A program made the translations under genes and the position numbers. Source: Thalassovita gelatinovora (GTDB taxonomy: Bacteria; Pseudomonadota; Alphaproteobacteria; Rhodobacterales; Rhodobacteraceae). From it: a stretch of 64,000 nt of DNA. Numbering within the stretch: position 1 is the first letter of the stretch; each line of letters opens with the position of its first letter. The stretch spans positions 246,800-310,799 of the forward strand of contig NZ_CYSA01000028.1 of assembly GCF_001458355.1 (NCBI RefSeq), written 5' to 3'. The notes beneath the pieces were generated by a model. That model saw only the letters and a program-made list of their open reading frames with translations, did no database searches and was not told the origin of the DNA. This document shows positions 30,149 to 40,154 of this stretch, one piece after another.

Positions 30149-30910
30149 ATGGCACGGCGCAAGAAAATCTACGAAGGCAAGGCGAAAACACTTTATGAAG
30201 GCCCCGAACCGGGAACCATCGTACAGTATTTCAAAGATGACGCCACTGCGTTTAACGCCGAAAAAAAAGCCGTTATCGAAGGCAAAGGCGTTCTGAACAA
30301 CCTGTTGTCGGAATATTTCATGCTGGGGTTGACCAATATCGGCGTGCCGAACCATTTCCTGAAACGGCTGAACATGCGTGAACAGTTGGTCCGGTCGTGC
30401 GAAATCGTCCCGCTGGAAGTGATCGTGCGCAATTACGCCGCCGGGTCGATGGCCAAGCGTCTGGGAATCGAGGAAGGCACCCAATTGCCGCGCCCGATCG
30501 TCGAATATTGCTACAAGGACGACAAGCTGGGCGATCCGCTGGTCACCGAGGAACATATCGCCGCCTTTGGCTGGGCCAGCCCGCAAGACATGGACGATAT
30601 CCTCAGCTTGGCGCTGCGGGTCAACGATTTCCTGTCTGGTGTGATGTATGGGGTAGGAATCAAACTGGTGGATTTCAAGATCGAAATCGGCCGGGTGTAT
30701 GAAGGCGATTTCCAGCGCCTGATCGTGGCTGATGAAATCAGCCCCGACAGCTGCCGTTTGTGGGATATTGAAACCGGTCAGAAGCTGGACAAGGACGTGT
30801 TCCGCCGCGATCTAGGCAGTCTGACGGATGCTTATACCGAAGTGGCCAAGCGTCTGGGCGTGATGCCCAAAACCTCGGCCCCGATGGGCAAACCCACCCT
30901 GATCAACTGA
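30149..30910 (+). CDS. purC: Phosphoribosylaminoimidazole-succinocarboxamide synthase
   Basis: A 253-aa SAICAR synthetase joining CAIR and aspartate. It starts [20 protein letters not shown] and has [21 protein letters not shown] and [14 protein letters not shown], conserved substrate-binding stretches. ATG 30149 follows GGAG; an ATG six codons upstream is less well placed. First of the closely packed purC-purS-purQ group. Confidence 0.97.
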   Translation: MARRKKIYEGKAKTLYEGPEPGTIVQYFKDDATAFNAEKKAVIEGKGVLNNLLSEYFMLGLTNIGVPNHFLKRLNMREQLVRSCEIVPLEVIVRNYAAGSMAKRLGIEEGTQLPRPIVEYCYKDDKLGDPLVTEEHIAAFGWASPQDMDDILSLALRVNDFLSGVMYGVGIKLVDFKIEIGRVYEGDFQRLIVADEISPDSCRLWDIETGQKLDKDVFRRDLGSLTDAYTEVAKRLGVMPKTSAPMGKPTLIN

Positions 30911-30993
30911 AAACGGGTCCGGACTGCGGGGCCTGATTTGCTTAAGTAAACACAAGACCGCATCGAATGCGGTCACAGACCGGAGAAGCGCAA

Positions 30994-31224
30994 ATGAAAG
31001 CTCGCGTTCACGTCATGCTGAAAAACGGTGTTCTGGATCCGCAGGGCGAAGCGGTTCGCCACGCATTGGGATCGCTTGGATTTGATGGCGTCGAAGGTGT
31101 GCGGCAGGGCAAAGTGATCGAGCTGGATCTGGCCGACGGTACCAGTGAAGACACGGTCAAGGACATGTGCGAGAAGCTTCTCGCCAATACCGTGATCGAA
31201 AGCTACACGATCGAACTTAACTGA
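30994..31224 (+). CDS. purS: FGAM synthase subunit PurS
   Basis: A 76-aa small subunit of the PurLQS formylglycinamidine synthase, thought to channel ammonia between PurQ and PurL. It has the usual MKARVHVMLKNGVLDPQG start and the GVEGVRQGKVIEL strand. It lies 83 bp after purC and 21 bp before purQ. purL is not adjacent in this window. Confidence 0.96.
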   Translation: MKARVHVMLKNGVLDPQGEAVRHALGSLGFDGVEGVRQGKVIELDLADGTSEDTVKDMCEKLLANTVIESYTIELN

Positions 31225-31245
31225 GCCGAGACAGGAGCCCAGCCC

Positions 31246-31914
31246 ATGAAAGCTGCCGTCATCGTTTTCCCCGGATCCAATTGCGACCGCGACCTGGCGG
31301 TCGCCTTTGAACGCGCCGGGGCAAATGTCTCCATGGTCTGGCACAAGGATACGCACCTGCCCGACGATATTGATATCGTCGGTATTCCAGGCGGATTTTC
31401 CTTTGGCGACTATCTGCGCTGTGGTGCGATTGCAGCGAATTCGCCGATTTGCCGGTCAGTGGTGAAACATGCGGAAAAGGGCGGCTATGTTCTGGGCATC
31501 TGCAATGGATTTCAGGTGCTGACAGAAACCGGGCTGTTGCCGGGTGCTTTGATGCGCAATGCAAACCTGAAATTCATTTGCAAACAGGTGGGGCTGCGGG
31601 TCGCCACGGCCGACAGCGCCTTTACTACCGGGTATGCCAAAGGACAGGAAATCACCGTTCCGGTCGCCCATCACGACGGCAATTACAATGCAGAGCCCGA
31701 TTTGTTGGCGCGGTTGCAGAGCGAGGATCGTATCGCCTTCACTTATACCGACAATCCCAACGGGTCGGTGGCCGATATCGCCGGGGTTCTGTCGGAAAAC
31801 CGCCGGGTGCTTGGTATGATGCCGCATCCCGAACGCGCGGTGGATGAAAGCCACGGCGGCACCGACGGATCGGCAATGTTCCGCGGCTTGGTGGATCAAC
31901 TCGCCACAGCGTGA
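31246..31914 (+). CDS. purQ: FGAM synthase glutaminase subunit PurQ
   Basis: A 222-aa class I glutamine amidotransferase giving ammonia to PurL. The nucleophile Cys is in [11 protein letters not shown] (near residue 87), and the His-Glu pair is in MMPHPERAV near 195. PGSNCDRD at the N-terminus is also conserved. Full length. Confidence 0.97.
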   Translation: MKAAVIVFPGSNCDRDLAVAFERAGANVSMVWHKDTHLPDDIDIVGIPGGFSFGDYLRCGAIAANSPICRSVVKHAEKGGYVLGICNGFQVLTETGLLPGALMRNANLKFICKQVGLRVATADSAFTTGYAKGQEITVPVAHHDGNYNAEPDLLARLQSEDRIAFTYTDNPNGSVADIAGVLSENRRVLGMMPHPERAVDESHGGTDGSAMFRGLVDQLATA

Positions 31915-31950
31915 CTTGCGGCTTGGCCCGGCTGTGGCCTAATCTGAGGC

Positions 31951-33720
31951 ATGTCGCTGTTGCCACGATCAATAAATTCCCTGCGCGGCCCCCGCACGAT
32001 ATCGTGGCGGGTACGAGTGGCATTGTTGGTGCTGTTTATTGTTGCGGTGACAACAGTCTTGACCACCCATGCGCTGCTGACCGACCGGTTTACCGAAAAT
32101 ACCCGCAATCGGGCTGAATTACGGTTGGCGCTGTATAGCGGCAATCTGTTGTCGGAGTTGCGCCGAAACGCCATCGTGCCGCAGTTGTTGTCGCGCGATC
32201 CGACGCTGATCGGGGCGCTGAATTCGTCGGATTATTCCAATTCGACCCAGCGGTTGATTTCCTTTGTCGAAGAAATTGGCGCGGCTTCTTTGATGCTGCT
32301 GGACAGCGACGGGCGCGCAGTGGCGGCGACCGACCGAAACCGATTGGGGTCGCAACACAGGACCGAGCCCTATTTTGTCAACGCGATCCGGGCCAGCGAA
32401 ACCCTGTTTACCGTGTTGCGCAAAGAGTCGGGCGGCTATCTGTTTGGCTATACAAGGCGGATCGAAGATCAGGGTCAGACGCTGGGCGTGATCATGGTCG
32501 AGGTCGATTTGCAGAAATTCGAACGCGCTTGGGCCGGGATTTCGGATGCGGTTCTGGTCAGTGATAGCGAAGGGGTTATCATTCTGGCCACCGAACCACG
32601 CTGGCGTGGTCAGACCGAGGCCGAAGCCTTGGCCACGGCACCGGCTCAATCGGCCATTCAGCGCGCCATTCAGGCCACCGCCGACTGGGCCACGGTGCCC
32701 GCCGATGCCTATGTGCAAGGTCAGGCGGTCATGCGGATGGAAAGCCGCATTCCGTTCCGTGGCTGGCGCATTGCCAGCTTCACCACATACGAAAGCGTGC
32801 GCGATAAGGTGAACGGGGTACTGGCGCTGGAAATCATGGGATTCGCCATGCTGCTGGCGCTGACCTTCTATGCGATGAGCCGAAAATCGACGCTGAGGAT
32901 GATGCTGTTCCAGCGGGAATCGGCAGAGCTTCGCGCATTGAACGCAAGGCTACAGCGGGAAGTCGCCGAACGTGAGCGGGTGCAAAAGTCGCTCGACGTG
33001 GCCGAACAGACGCTGGCGCAAAGTTCCAAACTGGCCGCTTTGGGCGAAATGTCGGCGGCGGTCAGTCACGAATTGAATCAACCATTGGCGGCGATGAAAA
33101 CCTATCTGGCCGGGGCGCGATTGTTGCTCAAGCGCAACCGCCCTGATGAGGCACTATCGAGCTTCCAGCGGATCGATGATCTGATCGAACGAATGGGCGC
33201 GATCACCCGGCAATTGAAAAGCTATGCGCGCAAGGGGGGCGACACGTTTTCCCCTGTGGATATGGGCGAAGCGTTGGCTTCTGCGCTGTCGATGATGGCG
33301 CCGCAGCTGAAGGATCGAAAGGTGCGGATCACCCGGGCACTGCCATCTGAACCGGTGCAGGTGATGGGCGATCGTGTGCGGGTCGAACAGGTCATGGTGA
33401 ACCTTCTGCGCAATGCGCTGGACGCCACTCAGTCGGTCGATGAACCCGAGATCGAAATCATACTGGCCGCCGGAGAAACCGTCACTTTGACGGTGCGCGA
33501 TAACGGGCATGGCATTGAAGAACTCGATGAGTTGTTCGAACCGTTCTACACGACCAAGAAGCCCGGAGAGGGTGTCGGTCTGGGGCTTGCCATTTCATCT
33601 GGTATCGTCAAGGACTTAGGTGGACGCCTGATGGCACGTAATGCCGAAGGTGGGGGGGCTGTATTCGAAATGCAGCTGCCTATCTTAACTGGTGAGAGCG
33701 ATATCGAAGCGGCGGAGTAA
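31951..33720 (+). CDS. DctB-like sensor histidine kinase
   Basis: A 589-aa membrane kinase. A membrane helix (about 21-44) precedes a large periplasmic double-PDC sensor (about 45-288, with TEPYF, YLFGYTRRI and FERAW typical of C4-dicarboxylate sensor DctB), then a second helix (about 290-309), a coiled coil, the phosphorylation helix with His373 in VSHELNQPLAAMKTYLAGA, and an ATPase with N-box LLRNALDAT, DNGHGI and GLGLAIS. It is followed 6 bp later by a DctD-like response regulator. No dctPQM transporter is adjacent, so the dicarboxylate signal is inferred. Confidence 0.88.
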   Translation: MSLLPRSINSLRGPRTISWRVRVALLVLFIVAVTTVLTTHALLTDRFTENTRNRAELRLALYSGNLLSELRRNAIVPQLLSRDPTLIGALNSSDYSNSTQRLISFVEEIGAASLMLLDSDGRAVAATDRNRLGSQHRTEPYFVNAIRASETLFTVLRKESGGYLFGYTRRIEDQGQTLGVIMVEVDLQKFERAWAGISDAVLVSDSEGVIILATEPRWRGQTEAEALATAPAQSAIQRAIQATADWATVPADAYVQGQAVMRMESRIPFRGWRIASFTTYESVRDKVNGVLALEIMGFAMLLALTFYAMSRKSTLRMMLFQRESAELRALNARLQREVAERERVQKSLDVAEQTLAQSSKLAALGEMSAAVSHELNQPLAAMKTYLAGARLLLKRNRPDEALSSFQRIDDLIERMGAITRQLKSYARKGGDTFSPVDMGEALASALSMMAPQLKDRKVRITRALPSEPVQVMGDRVRVEQVMVNLLRNALDATQSVDEPEIEIILAAGETVTLTVRDNGHGIEELDELFEPFYTTKKPGEGVGLGLAISSGIVKDLGGRLMARNAEGGGAVFEMQLPILTGESDIEAAE

Positions 33721-33726
33721 AGCCCC

Positions 33727-35061
33727 ATGTCGAAAGTAATGAAAATCGCCATCGTGGATGACGAGCAGGATATGCGGCAGTCGATCAGCCAGTGGCTGGC
33801 GTTGTCGGGGTATGACACCGAAACTTTTGCCAGCGCCGAAGATGCGCTGAAAGGGATCGGGCCGGATTATCCCGGAATCGTAATCACCGACATCAAGATG
33901 CCTGGCATGGACGGGATGAAATTCCTGAAAAAACTGATGGGAAGCGACAGCGCGTTGCCGGTGATCATGATTACCGGGCATGGCGATGTGCCGATGGCAG
34001 TCGAAGCGATGCGCGTCGGCGCGTTCGATTTTCTGGAAAAGCCGTTCAATCCCGACAGGATGACCGAACTGGCCAAGAAGGCCACCAATGCCCGCCGGTT
34101 GACGTTAGACAATCGCGCGCTGCGGCGTGAATTGTCCGATGGCGGCCAGTTGATGAAGAAACTGATCGGTGCCTCGCCGGTGATGGAACGGTTGAAGGAA
34201 GATATTCTGGATCTGGGGCAGGCCGATGGGCATGTGTTGATCGATGGTGAAACCGGCACCGGCAAGACGTTGGTGGCCCATGCGCTGCATGCGGTTGGGG
34301 CACGGGCGGGTAAGAAATTCGTGCTGTTGTCCTGTTCCGCCTGGGACGAAGAGGTGCTGGCCAAGCGATTGTTTGGACCGATGCAGCCAGAAGACACGCA
34401 ATTGCCCGCAGTGGAAGAGGCGCGTGGCGGCACACTTGTGTTGGAGGACGTCGAGGCGTTGTCGGATAGTTTGCAGGCGCGTTTGCTGAGTTTTATCAAC
34501 GATCAAGGCAGCCCGGCAGAAACTCGGATCGTGGCGATCTGCAACATGCAAGAACAGGATCGTACTTGCGAAGACGCTTTGCGGTCTGACCTGTTTTACC
34601 GGTTGGCCGCATTGCGGATCACCCTGCCGCCGCTGCGCCAGCGCGGCGAGGATATACTGACCCTGTTTACCCGACTGTCCGAACAATTCGCCGAAGAATA
34701 CGGCTGCGACGCGCCGCAGGTGTCGGCACAGGAAGCCGCGCAACTGTTGCAGGCCCCGTGGCCCGGCAATGTGCGCCAATTGATCAATCTGGCCGAACGC
34801 GCGGTGCTGCAATCGCGCCGTGGCAGCGGCACCATCGCATCGCTGCTGATGTCTGATCACGATGAAATGCAGCCGGTGATGACCACAGAAGGCAAGCCGC
34901 TGAAAGAATATGTCGAAGCGTTCGAGCGGATGCTGATCGATAACACGATGCGGCGCCACAAGGGATCAATCGCCAGCGTAATGGATGAATTGTGCCTGCC
35001 GCGCCGGACGCTGAATGAAAAAATGGCCAAATACGGCCTGCAACGGTCCGACTATCTGTAA
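33727..35061 (+). CDS. DctD-like response regulator with atypical AAA+ domain
   Basis: A 444-aa protein with a receiver domain (Asp55 in TDIKMPGMDG), an AAA+ domain and a Fis-type helix-turn-helix (GSIASVMDELCLPRRTLNEKM). Walker A GETGTGKT (174-181) is intact, but the sigma54-contacting GAFTGA loop is absent: after RLFG the chain runs PMQPEDTQLPAVEEARGG with no such motif. The Walker B acidic pair reads Glu240-Asp241 (LVLED) instead of Asp-Glu. It may therefore not activate sigma54 promoters in the usual way. NtrC of Rhodobacter capsulatus also lacks GAFTGA and works with sigma70. Partner of the kinase encoded 6 bp upstream. Confidence 0.88.
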   Translation: MSKVMKIAIVDDEQDMRQSISQWLALSGYDTETFASAEDALKGIGPDYPGIVITDIKMPGMDGMKFLKKLMGSDSALPVIMITGHGDVPMAVEAMRVGAFDFLEKPFNPDRMTELAKKATNARRLTLDNRALRRELSDGGQLMKKLIGASPVMERLKEDILDLGQADGHVLIDGETGTGKTLVAHALHAVGARAGKKFVLLSCSAWDEEVLAKRLFGPMQPEDTQLPAVEEARGGTLVLEDVEALSDSLQARLLSFINDQGSPAETRIVAICNMQEQDRTCEDALRSDLFYRLAALRITLPPLRQRGEDILTLFTRLSEQFAEEYGCDAPQVSAQEAAQLLQAPWPGNVRQLINLAERAVLQSRRGSGTIASLLMSDHDEMQPVMTTEGKPLKEYVEAFERMLIDNTMRRHKGSIASVMDELCLPRRTLNEKMAKYGLQRSDYL

Positions 35062-35081
35062 TTTCTGACAAAAGGCCGAAT

Positions 35082-35753
35082 ATGCCTGCTGCCTATCTTT
35101 TTGATATGGATGGGCTGCTCTTGGATACAGAGCGGCTGGCCATGACAAGTTTTGTCGACTGCCTGACGCCGATTGGGATTGCTGCTGAAGCGGCGAAAAC
35201 GTTTTTCCTGACACTGGTGGGGACGTCGGTGTCGCAGACAGATCGCATGCTTGCTGCGTTTCTTGGCGATGCGGGGCAGGCCGAATTTATTGCGCAGCAG
35301 TGGAATGCTCATTTCGATCAACGACTGCAACAGAATGTCCCGGTCAAAGCCACGGTGCGGGCGACGCTGGCCGAACTGACCGCAGCCGGTGCGCAGATGG
35401 CGGTTGTCACATCTACCAAGGGTGCGCGGGCGCGGCATCATTTGCATCAGGCCGGCTTGCTGGGGCATTTCAAATTCGTTCTGGGCGGGGATGAGGTTTC
35501 GGCCAACAAACCCGATCCCGCCCCCTATCGCGAAGCTGCGGCGCGTTTGGGGTTTGATCCGAAACGCTGCGCCGCCTTTGAAGACAGTGACCGTGGTATC
35601 ATGGCTGCCATGGCCGCCGGATGCCATGCGGTGCAGATCCCGGATTTGCGTCCGGTTGATCAGGCTTTGCCGCAGCTGGGACAGTTGTTGGCTGAAGATC
35701 TGGCCCGGGCCGTGGCTCTGGTACAGAACAGGTCGCCCGCGATCATGGCCTGA
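35082..35753 (+). CDS. HAD-superfamily hydrolase (phosphoglycolate phosphatase/beta-PGM-like)
   Basis: A 223-aa HAD subfamily IA enzyme. Motif I is FDMDGLLLDTE (residues 7-17), motif II lies at VVTSTK (near 110), and motifs III/IV are ANKPDPAPY and FEDSDRGI. The helical cap lies between motifs I and II. The substrate, a phosphorylated metabolite, is not predictable. It is 20 bp after the response regulator and may be transcribed with it. Confidence 0.88.
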   Translation: MPAAYLFDMDGLLLDTERLAMTSFVDCLTPIGIAAEAAKTFFLTLVGTSVSQTDRMLAAFLGDAGQAEFIAQQWNAHFDQRLQQNVPVKATVRATLAELTAAGAQMAVVTSTKGARARHHLHQAGLLGHFKFVLGGDEVSANKPDPAPYREAAARLGFDPKRCAAFEDSDRGIMAAMAAGCHAVQIPDLRPVDQALPQLGQLLAEDLARAVALVQNRSPAIMA

Positions 35754-36366
35754 ACCTTCTGTCCGCAGCGTGGTTTCTCTCGCTGCTTTAGATCGTTGTC
35801 AGATTAGTCGGGATTGACCCTTAAGAAAATTAAAACCTATAATTTACAAATGGTTGATGTTGTAAGCATCTGTGATGCAATAAGCGCTATGATCAGCGGG
35901 CGACGTTTTTTAGGCGCGTCGACAAAACGCGCAGCATACTGCGGGCGGGACGCTGCCCTATGTAAAGTTGCATTTTCCTTATTGTAATTTATCCCCAGCA
36001 CCCCTTATGGTCTTAGAACGGCGAAAGGCGCGATGCGCTCGCCGCATGAGTTTCGCTGATCCAGAAGTCGTCGGATAGAAAACCCCGACACCTGGTCAGA
36101 CCGATTGGGCCCTATCGCATATTCATGTGACAGGGCCGTTGAGACCGCCGCTTGGTTGCCGATACGGTGCTGACGGCCATGAATGGGCGCTCTGGGATTG
36201 GCGATAGCCGTCAGATGCGTCGGAGAAGAAACGCGATGAGGCGCGCGACACTGTCGAGTAATAGAGCAGGGGCTGACAACAGCCGAACCTGCCTCGCGTC
36301 CGCATTCGCCCCTAACAGACATTTGCCGCAACGCCCCCGCCCACCGGGTCAGGAGGCTTTGCCGCG
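35754..36366. other. Long leader region upstream of rne
   Basis: A 613-bp gap without a supported gene. Its first part (to about 36000) is A+T-rich and probably holds the promoter. The rest is G+C-rich and likely transcribed as a long 5' leader of rne. Long autoregulatory rne leaders are known in other proteobacteria, but no conserved rne-leader structure was recognised by eye. Confidence 0.45.
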
Positions 36367-39135
36367 ATGCAGACGGACACAATGGCAAAGAAAATGCTCA
36401 TCGACGCCACCCACGCGGAAGAAACCCGCGTTGTTGTGGTTGACGGAAATAAGGTCGAGGAATTCGATTTTGAATCCGAAAATAAGCGCCAGCTTGCTGG
36501 CAACATCTATCTGGCAAAAGTAACCCGCGTCGAACCTTCGTTGCAGGCAGCCTTCGTTGACTATGGCGGTAATCGTCATGGTTTTCTGGCGTTTTCGGAA
36601 ATTCATCCTGATTACTATCAGATTCCGGTCGCTGACCGCGAAGCGTTGATGGAAGAAGAACGCGCCTATGCTGAGGCCCAAAAGGCCGAAGACGAAGCGG
36701 ACGAAAAAAAGCCGCGGCGCCGGTCACGGTCGAAATCCAAGGCCGCGACGACCAAGTCGAATGACGCCACTGCGGTGAAAGAGGTCGAAAAGACCGATAC
36801 CGATAGCGGTGAGATCGCCGGTATGGAAACCATCGACCTGCAGGAAGAAGACGTGCCCGAAGGCAGCTCGCCGATGGAAACGGTGGCCGAAACCCCGGTC
36901 GAGGAACCGGTGGACGACGCTGTCAGCGTCGAATCTGGCGCGCCCGAGGCTGCGGTTGATGCCGATGCAGGATCCGCCCCGCAAGAAGATGCTGCGAACA
37001 ATAAAGGCGACGACACCGCATCGACGGACGAAGACGATGGCGACGACGATGATCTCGACGCTGCGGCCAAGGACGAAAGTATCGAATCTGTCGCCGAAGA
37101 AGACGACATCGAAGACATTCGCCCGCGCCGCAAGCCGCGTCCGCGTCGCTACAAGATTCAGGAAGTCATCAAGGTGCGCCAGATTCTTCTGGTGCAGGTG
37201 GTCAAGGAAGAACGCGGCAATAAAGGCGCAGCGCTGACCACCTATCTGAGCCTTGCAGGGCGTTATTGCGTGTTGATGCCGAATACCGCCCGCGGTGGCG
37301 GGATCAGCCGCAAGATCACCAATGCCGTCGACCGCAAGAAGCTGAAGGAAATCGCCAACGAATTGGACGTGCCCAAGGGCGCGGGCTTGATCGTGCGCAC
37401 CGCCGGGGCCAAACGAACCAAGTCGGAAATCAAGCGTGACTACGAATATTTGCAACGGCTGTGGGAACAGATCCGCGAATTGACGCTGAAATCCGTCGCA
37501 CCGGCCAAGATCTACGAAGAAGGCGATCTGATCAAACGGTCGATCCGCGATCTTTACAGCCGCGATATCGACGAGGTTCTGGTCGAGGGTGAGCGCGGCT
37601 ATCGCATCGCCAAGGACTTCATGAAAATGATCATGCCGTCCCACGCCAAGAACGTGAAGCAATATGCCGAACAGATGCCTTTGTTCGCGCGGTTCCAGGT
37701 CGAGAGCTATCTCAGTTCGATGTTCAATCCCGTCGTGCAGCTGCGGTCGGGCGGGTATATCGTGATCGGCGTGACCGAAGCCTTGGTCGCAATCGACGTG
37801 AACTCGGGCCGAGCCACCAAGGAAGGCTCGATCGAGGAAACCGCGCTCAAGACCAATCTGGAAGCAGCCGAAGAGGTCGCCCGACAGTTGCGTTTGCGCG
37901 ATTTGGCTGGTCTGATCGTGATCGACTTCATCGACATGGATGAACGCCGCAATAACAATTCGGTCGAAAAGCGGATGAAGGACAAGCTGAAATCCGATCG
38001 TGCCCGCATTCAGGTGGGCCGGATTTCTGGTTTCGGTCTGATGGAAATGAGCCGTCAGCGTCTGCGCCCCGGCATGATCGAGGCGACGACGCAGCCCTGT
38101 CCGTCCTGTCACGGCACCGGGTTGATCCGATCGGATGACAACCTGTCGCTGTCGATCCTGCGTCAGATCGAAGAAGAAGGCGTGCGCCGCCGGTCGCGTG
38201 AGGTTCTGGTTAAATGTCCGGTTGGCATCGCCAATTTCATCATGAACCAGAAGCGCGAACATGTCGCACAGATCGAAGCGCGCTATGGCCTGTCGGTTCG
38301 GATCGAAGGTGAACCGCATCTAATCAGCCCCGATTTCACGCTAGAAAAGTTCAAGACCGCAACCCGGGTGGTGGCAGAAGTTGCCGCACCGGTGGTGTCG
38401 GTGGACACGTCACTGATGGATCAGGTCGACGAGGATGCAGAGGCCGATCCCGAAGAGGTTTCCGAAACCGTCGAGACCAATGACGAGGAGACCAAGCCCA
38501 AGAAGCGCCGCCGTCGTCGTCGGCGGCGGAAGCCCAACGGCGACCGCACCGAGGGTGATCAGGACGGTCAGGACGAGGATGAGGCAGACGCCGAGTCTGC
38601 TGCCGAAGTGCAGCAGGATGCGGCGGACACCGAGACCAAGGCGGATACCAAGATGGTAACCGAGGCCAGCGAAGAACCGGCCGGGGAAGACAAGAAGCCG
38701 AAACGCCGCCGCACCCGGTCGCGCAAGAAGAAGACTGACGAGGCTGATGAGGTCGCGGTGGTCGAGAGCGACGCGGCGGAATCGATTGCCGAAGCGCCTG
38801 CAGCCGAAGCCCCAACAGCAGAAGCCGAGGCGGAGCCTGCGCCCGAAGCTGCTGTCGTGGCGGATAATGCTGCACCTGTTGCCGATGCGGTCGAACCTGC
38901 CGCAGTCGTTGAAGCGGAAGCGGAGCCAGAAGCCTCCGAACCGGTCGAAGTGGCTGACCCGGCCTCTGAAACGGTTGCCGATCAGGTAGCGGAACCCGAA
39001 GCCGTCGAAGAGACCGCCGCTGAACCGGAACCCGAAGCCGAACCAACGCCGGAACCGGTAGCCGCAGTAGCCGAATCCGAACCCGTCGAAGACCCCAAGA
39101 AGCCGAAGCGACGCGGTTGGTGGTCGCTGGGCTAA
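36367..39135 (+). CDS. rne: Ribonuclease E/G family endoribonuclease
   Basis: A 922-aa RNA degradation and processing nuclease. The S1 RNA-binding domain begins at GNIYLAKVTRVEPSLQAAFVDYG (near residue 45) and is split by an acidic and Arg/Lys-rich insert of about 150 residues (about 105-255) before it resumes at KIQEVIKVRQILLVQV. Catalytic aspartates are in AIDVNSGRATKEGS and VIDFIDMDERRN; the zinc-link is CPSCHGTG. The C-terminal ~230 residues are disordered, alternating Glu/Ala/Pro stretches with basic RRRRRRRRK clusters, the usual scaffold for a degradosome, and end in KPKRRGWWSLG. The start at 36367 has AGGAGG 10 bp upstream; an internal ATG at 36382 is an alternative. Confidence 0.95.
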   Translation: MQTDTMAKKMLIDATHAEETRVVVVDGNKVEEFDFESENKRQLAGNIYLAKVTRVEPSLQAAFVDYGGNRHGFLAFSEIHPDYYQIPVADREALMEEERAYAEAQKAEDEADEKKPRRRSRSKSKAATTKSNDATAVKEVEKTDTDSGEIAGMETIDLQEEDVPEGSSPMETVAETPVEEPVDDAVSVESGAPEAAVDADAGSAPQEDAANNKGDDTASTDEDDGDDDDLDAAAKDESIESVAEEDDIEDIRPRRKPRPRRYKIQEVIKVRQILLVQVVKEERGNKGAALTTYLSLAGRYCVLMPNTARGGGISRKITNAVDRKKLKEIANELDVPKGAGLIVRTAGAKRTKSEIKRDYEYLQRLWEQIRELTLKSVAPAKIYEEGDLIKRSIRDLYSRDIDEVLVEGERGYRIAKDFMKMIMPSHAKNVKQYAEQMPLFARFQVESYLSSMFNPVVQLRSGGYIVIGVTEALVAIDVNSGRATKEGSIEETALKTNLEAAEEVARQLRLRDLAGLIVIDFIDMDERRNNNSVEKRMKDKLKSDRARIQVGRISGFGLMEMSRQRLRPGMIEATTQPCPSCHGTGLIRSDDNLSLSILRQIEEEGVRRRSREVLVKCPVGIANFIMNQKREHVAQIEARYGLSVRIEGEPHLISPDFTLEKFKTATRVVAEVAAPVVSVDTSLMDQVDEDAEADPEEVSETVETNDEETKPKKRRRRRRRRKPNGDRTEGDQDGQDEDEADAESAAEVQQDAADTETKADTKMVTEASEEPAGEDKKPKRRRTRSRKKKTDEADEVAVVESDAAESIAEAPAAEAPTAEAEAEPAPEAAVVADNAAPVADAVEPAAVVEAEAEPEASEPVEVADPASETVADQVAEPEAVEETAAEPEPEAEPTPEPVAAVAESEPVEDPKKPKRRGWWSLG

Positions 39136-39159
39136 ACCGGTTTGATGGTTTGAAAAATG

Positions 39160-39192
39160 ACGCCGCGCTTTGTGAAAAGTGCGGCGTTTTTT
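39160..39192 (+). terminator. Rho-independent terminator of rne
   Basis: A 12-bp stem (ACGCCGCGCTTT / AAAGTGCGGCGT, one G-U pair) with a GTGA loop and a run of T begins 24 bp after the rne stop. Confidence 0.92.
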
Positions 39193-39280
39193 CTGGTGGA
39201 AAGGCTTGTTTCAATCTGGCCACAATGTTGTGACAACGCGTCAGGTGACGGCTGCGGGACAATCGCTTAAGACGGATATC

Positions 39281-40030
39281 ATGTTTGGAATAGAAATCAT
39301 CGACGCAGGATTGTTGCCTGCGATATTTGTGGCACTGATGGCGGGGATCGTTTCCTTCCTAAGCCCCTGTGTATTGCCCATCGTTCCGCCCTATCTGGCC
39401 TATATGTCAGGGGTCTCGCTGGGTGAATTGTCCGATCGGCAGGCGAAGAACCGGGCGCTGGTGCCCGCGCTGTTCTTTGTGTTGGGTCTGTCCACAGTGT
39501 TTCTGTTCCTTGGCTTTACCGCTTCGGCCATCGGTTCGCTGTTTCTCAGCTATCAAGGTTGGTTCAATAGCATCGCCGGTATTCTGGTGATGATCTTTGG
39601 CGCACATTTCATCGGCGTTTACCGGATCGGGTTTCTGGACCGTGAAGCCCGTATCGATGCCGGTGATCGCGGCGGGTCGTCTTTTGGCGCTTATGTTTTA
39701 GGGCTGGCTTTTGCCTTTGGCTGGACGCCGTGTATCGGGCCACAGCTGGGCGCGATCCTGTCATTGGCCGCCTCCGAGGCATCGGTGGCGCGGGGGACGG
39801 TTCTGTTGGCGGTTTATGCGCTTGGACTTGGGGTACCTTTCCTGCTGGTCGCCGCCTTCCTGCCGCGTCTGGGCGGCGTGATGGGGTGGATGAAACAGCA
39901 TATGGAGCGGATCGAAAAGATCATGGGTTTGCTGCTGTGGACCATCGGGTTGTTGATGCTGACCGGGGGTTTTTCGGCTTTTTCCTACTGGTTGCTGGAA
40001 CATGTGCCGTCCTTGGCGACGCTGGGTTAA
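39281..40030 (+). CDS. ccdA: Cytochrome c biogenesis thiol transporter CcdA
   Basis: A 249-aa membrane protein with six predicted helices that passes reducing power across the inner membrane for cytochrome c maturation. The two redox cysteines sit in SFLSPCVLPIVPPY (helix 1) and GWTPCIGPQLG (helix 4), the CcdA hallmark. ATG 39281 (MFGIEIIDAGL) puts helix 1 near the N-terminus; further open codons upstream overlap the rne terminator and are not used. Confidence 0.94.
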   Translation: MFGIEIIDAGLLPAIFVALMAGIVSFLSPCVLPIVPPYLAYMSGVSLGELSDRQAKNRALVPALFFVLGLSTVFLFLGFTASAIGSLFLSYQGWFNSIAGILVMIFGAHFIGVYRIGFLDREARIDAGDRGGSSFGAYVLGLAFAFGWTPCIGPQLGAILSLAASEASVARGTVLLAVYALGLGVPFLLVAAFLPRLGGVMGWMKQHMERIEKIMGLLLWTIGLLMLTGGFSAFSYWLLEHVPSLATLG

Positions 40031-40154
40031 GGGGCTGCCCCCCAACCGATACCGCCCAAGGGGCCTTCTGCGTCATTGATTGAAGGCCCGGATGGGGCCA
40101 TTGATAAGCCCTGTTCCTGTCTGAATTCTGCGCTATGATACGCCCAAGAGGCGA

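Noticed and set aside
36724..38319. 531-codon minus-strand open frame inside rne
   Set aside because: His/Asp/Phe-rich antisense shadow of the RNase E gene, a common effect of G+C-rich codon use.
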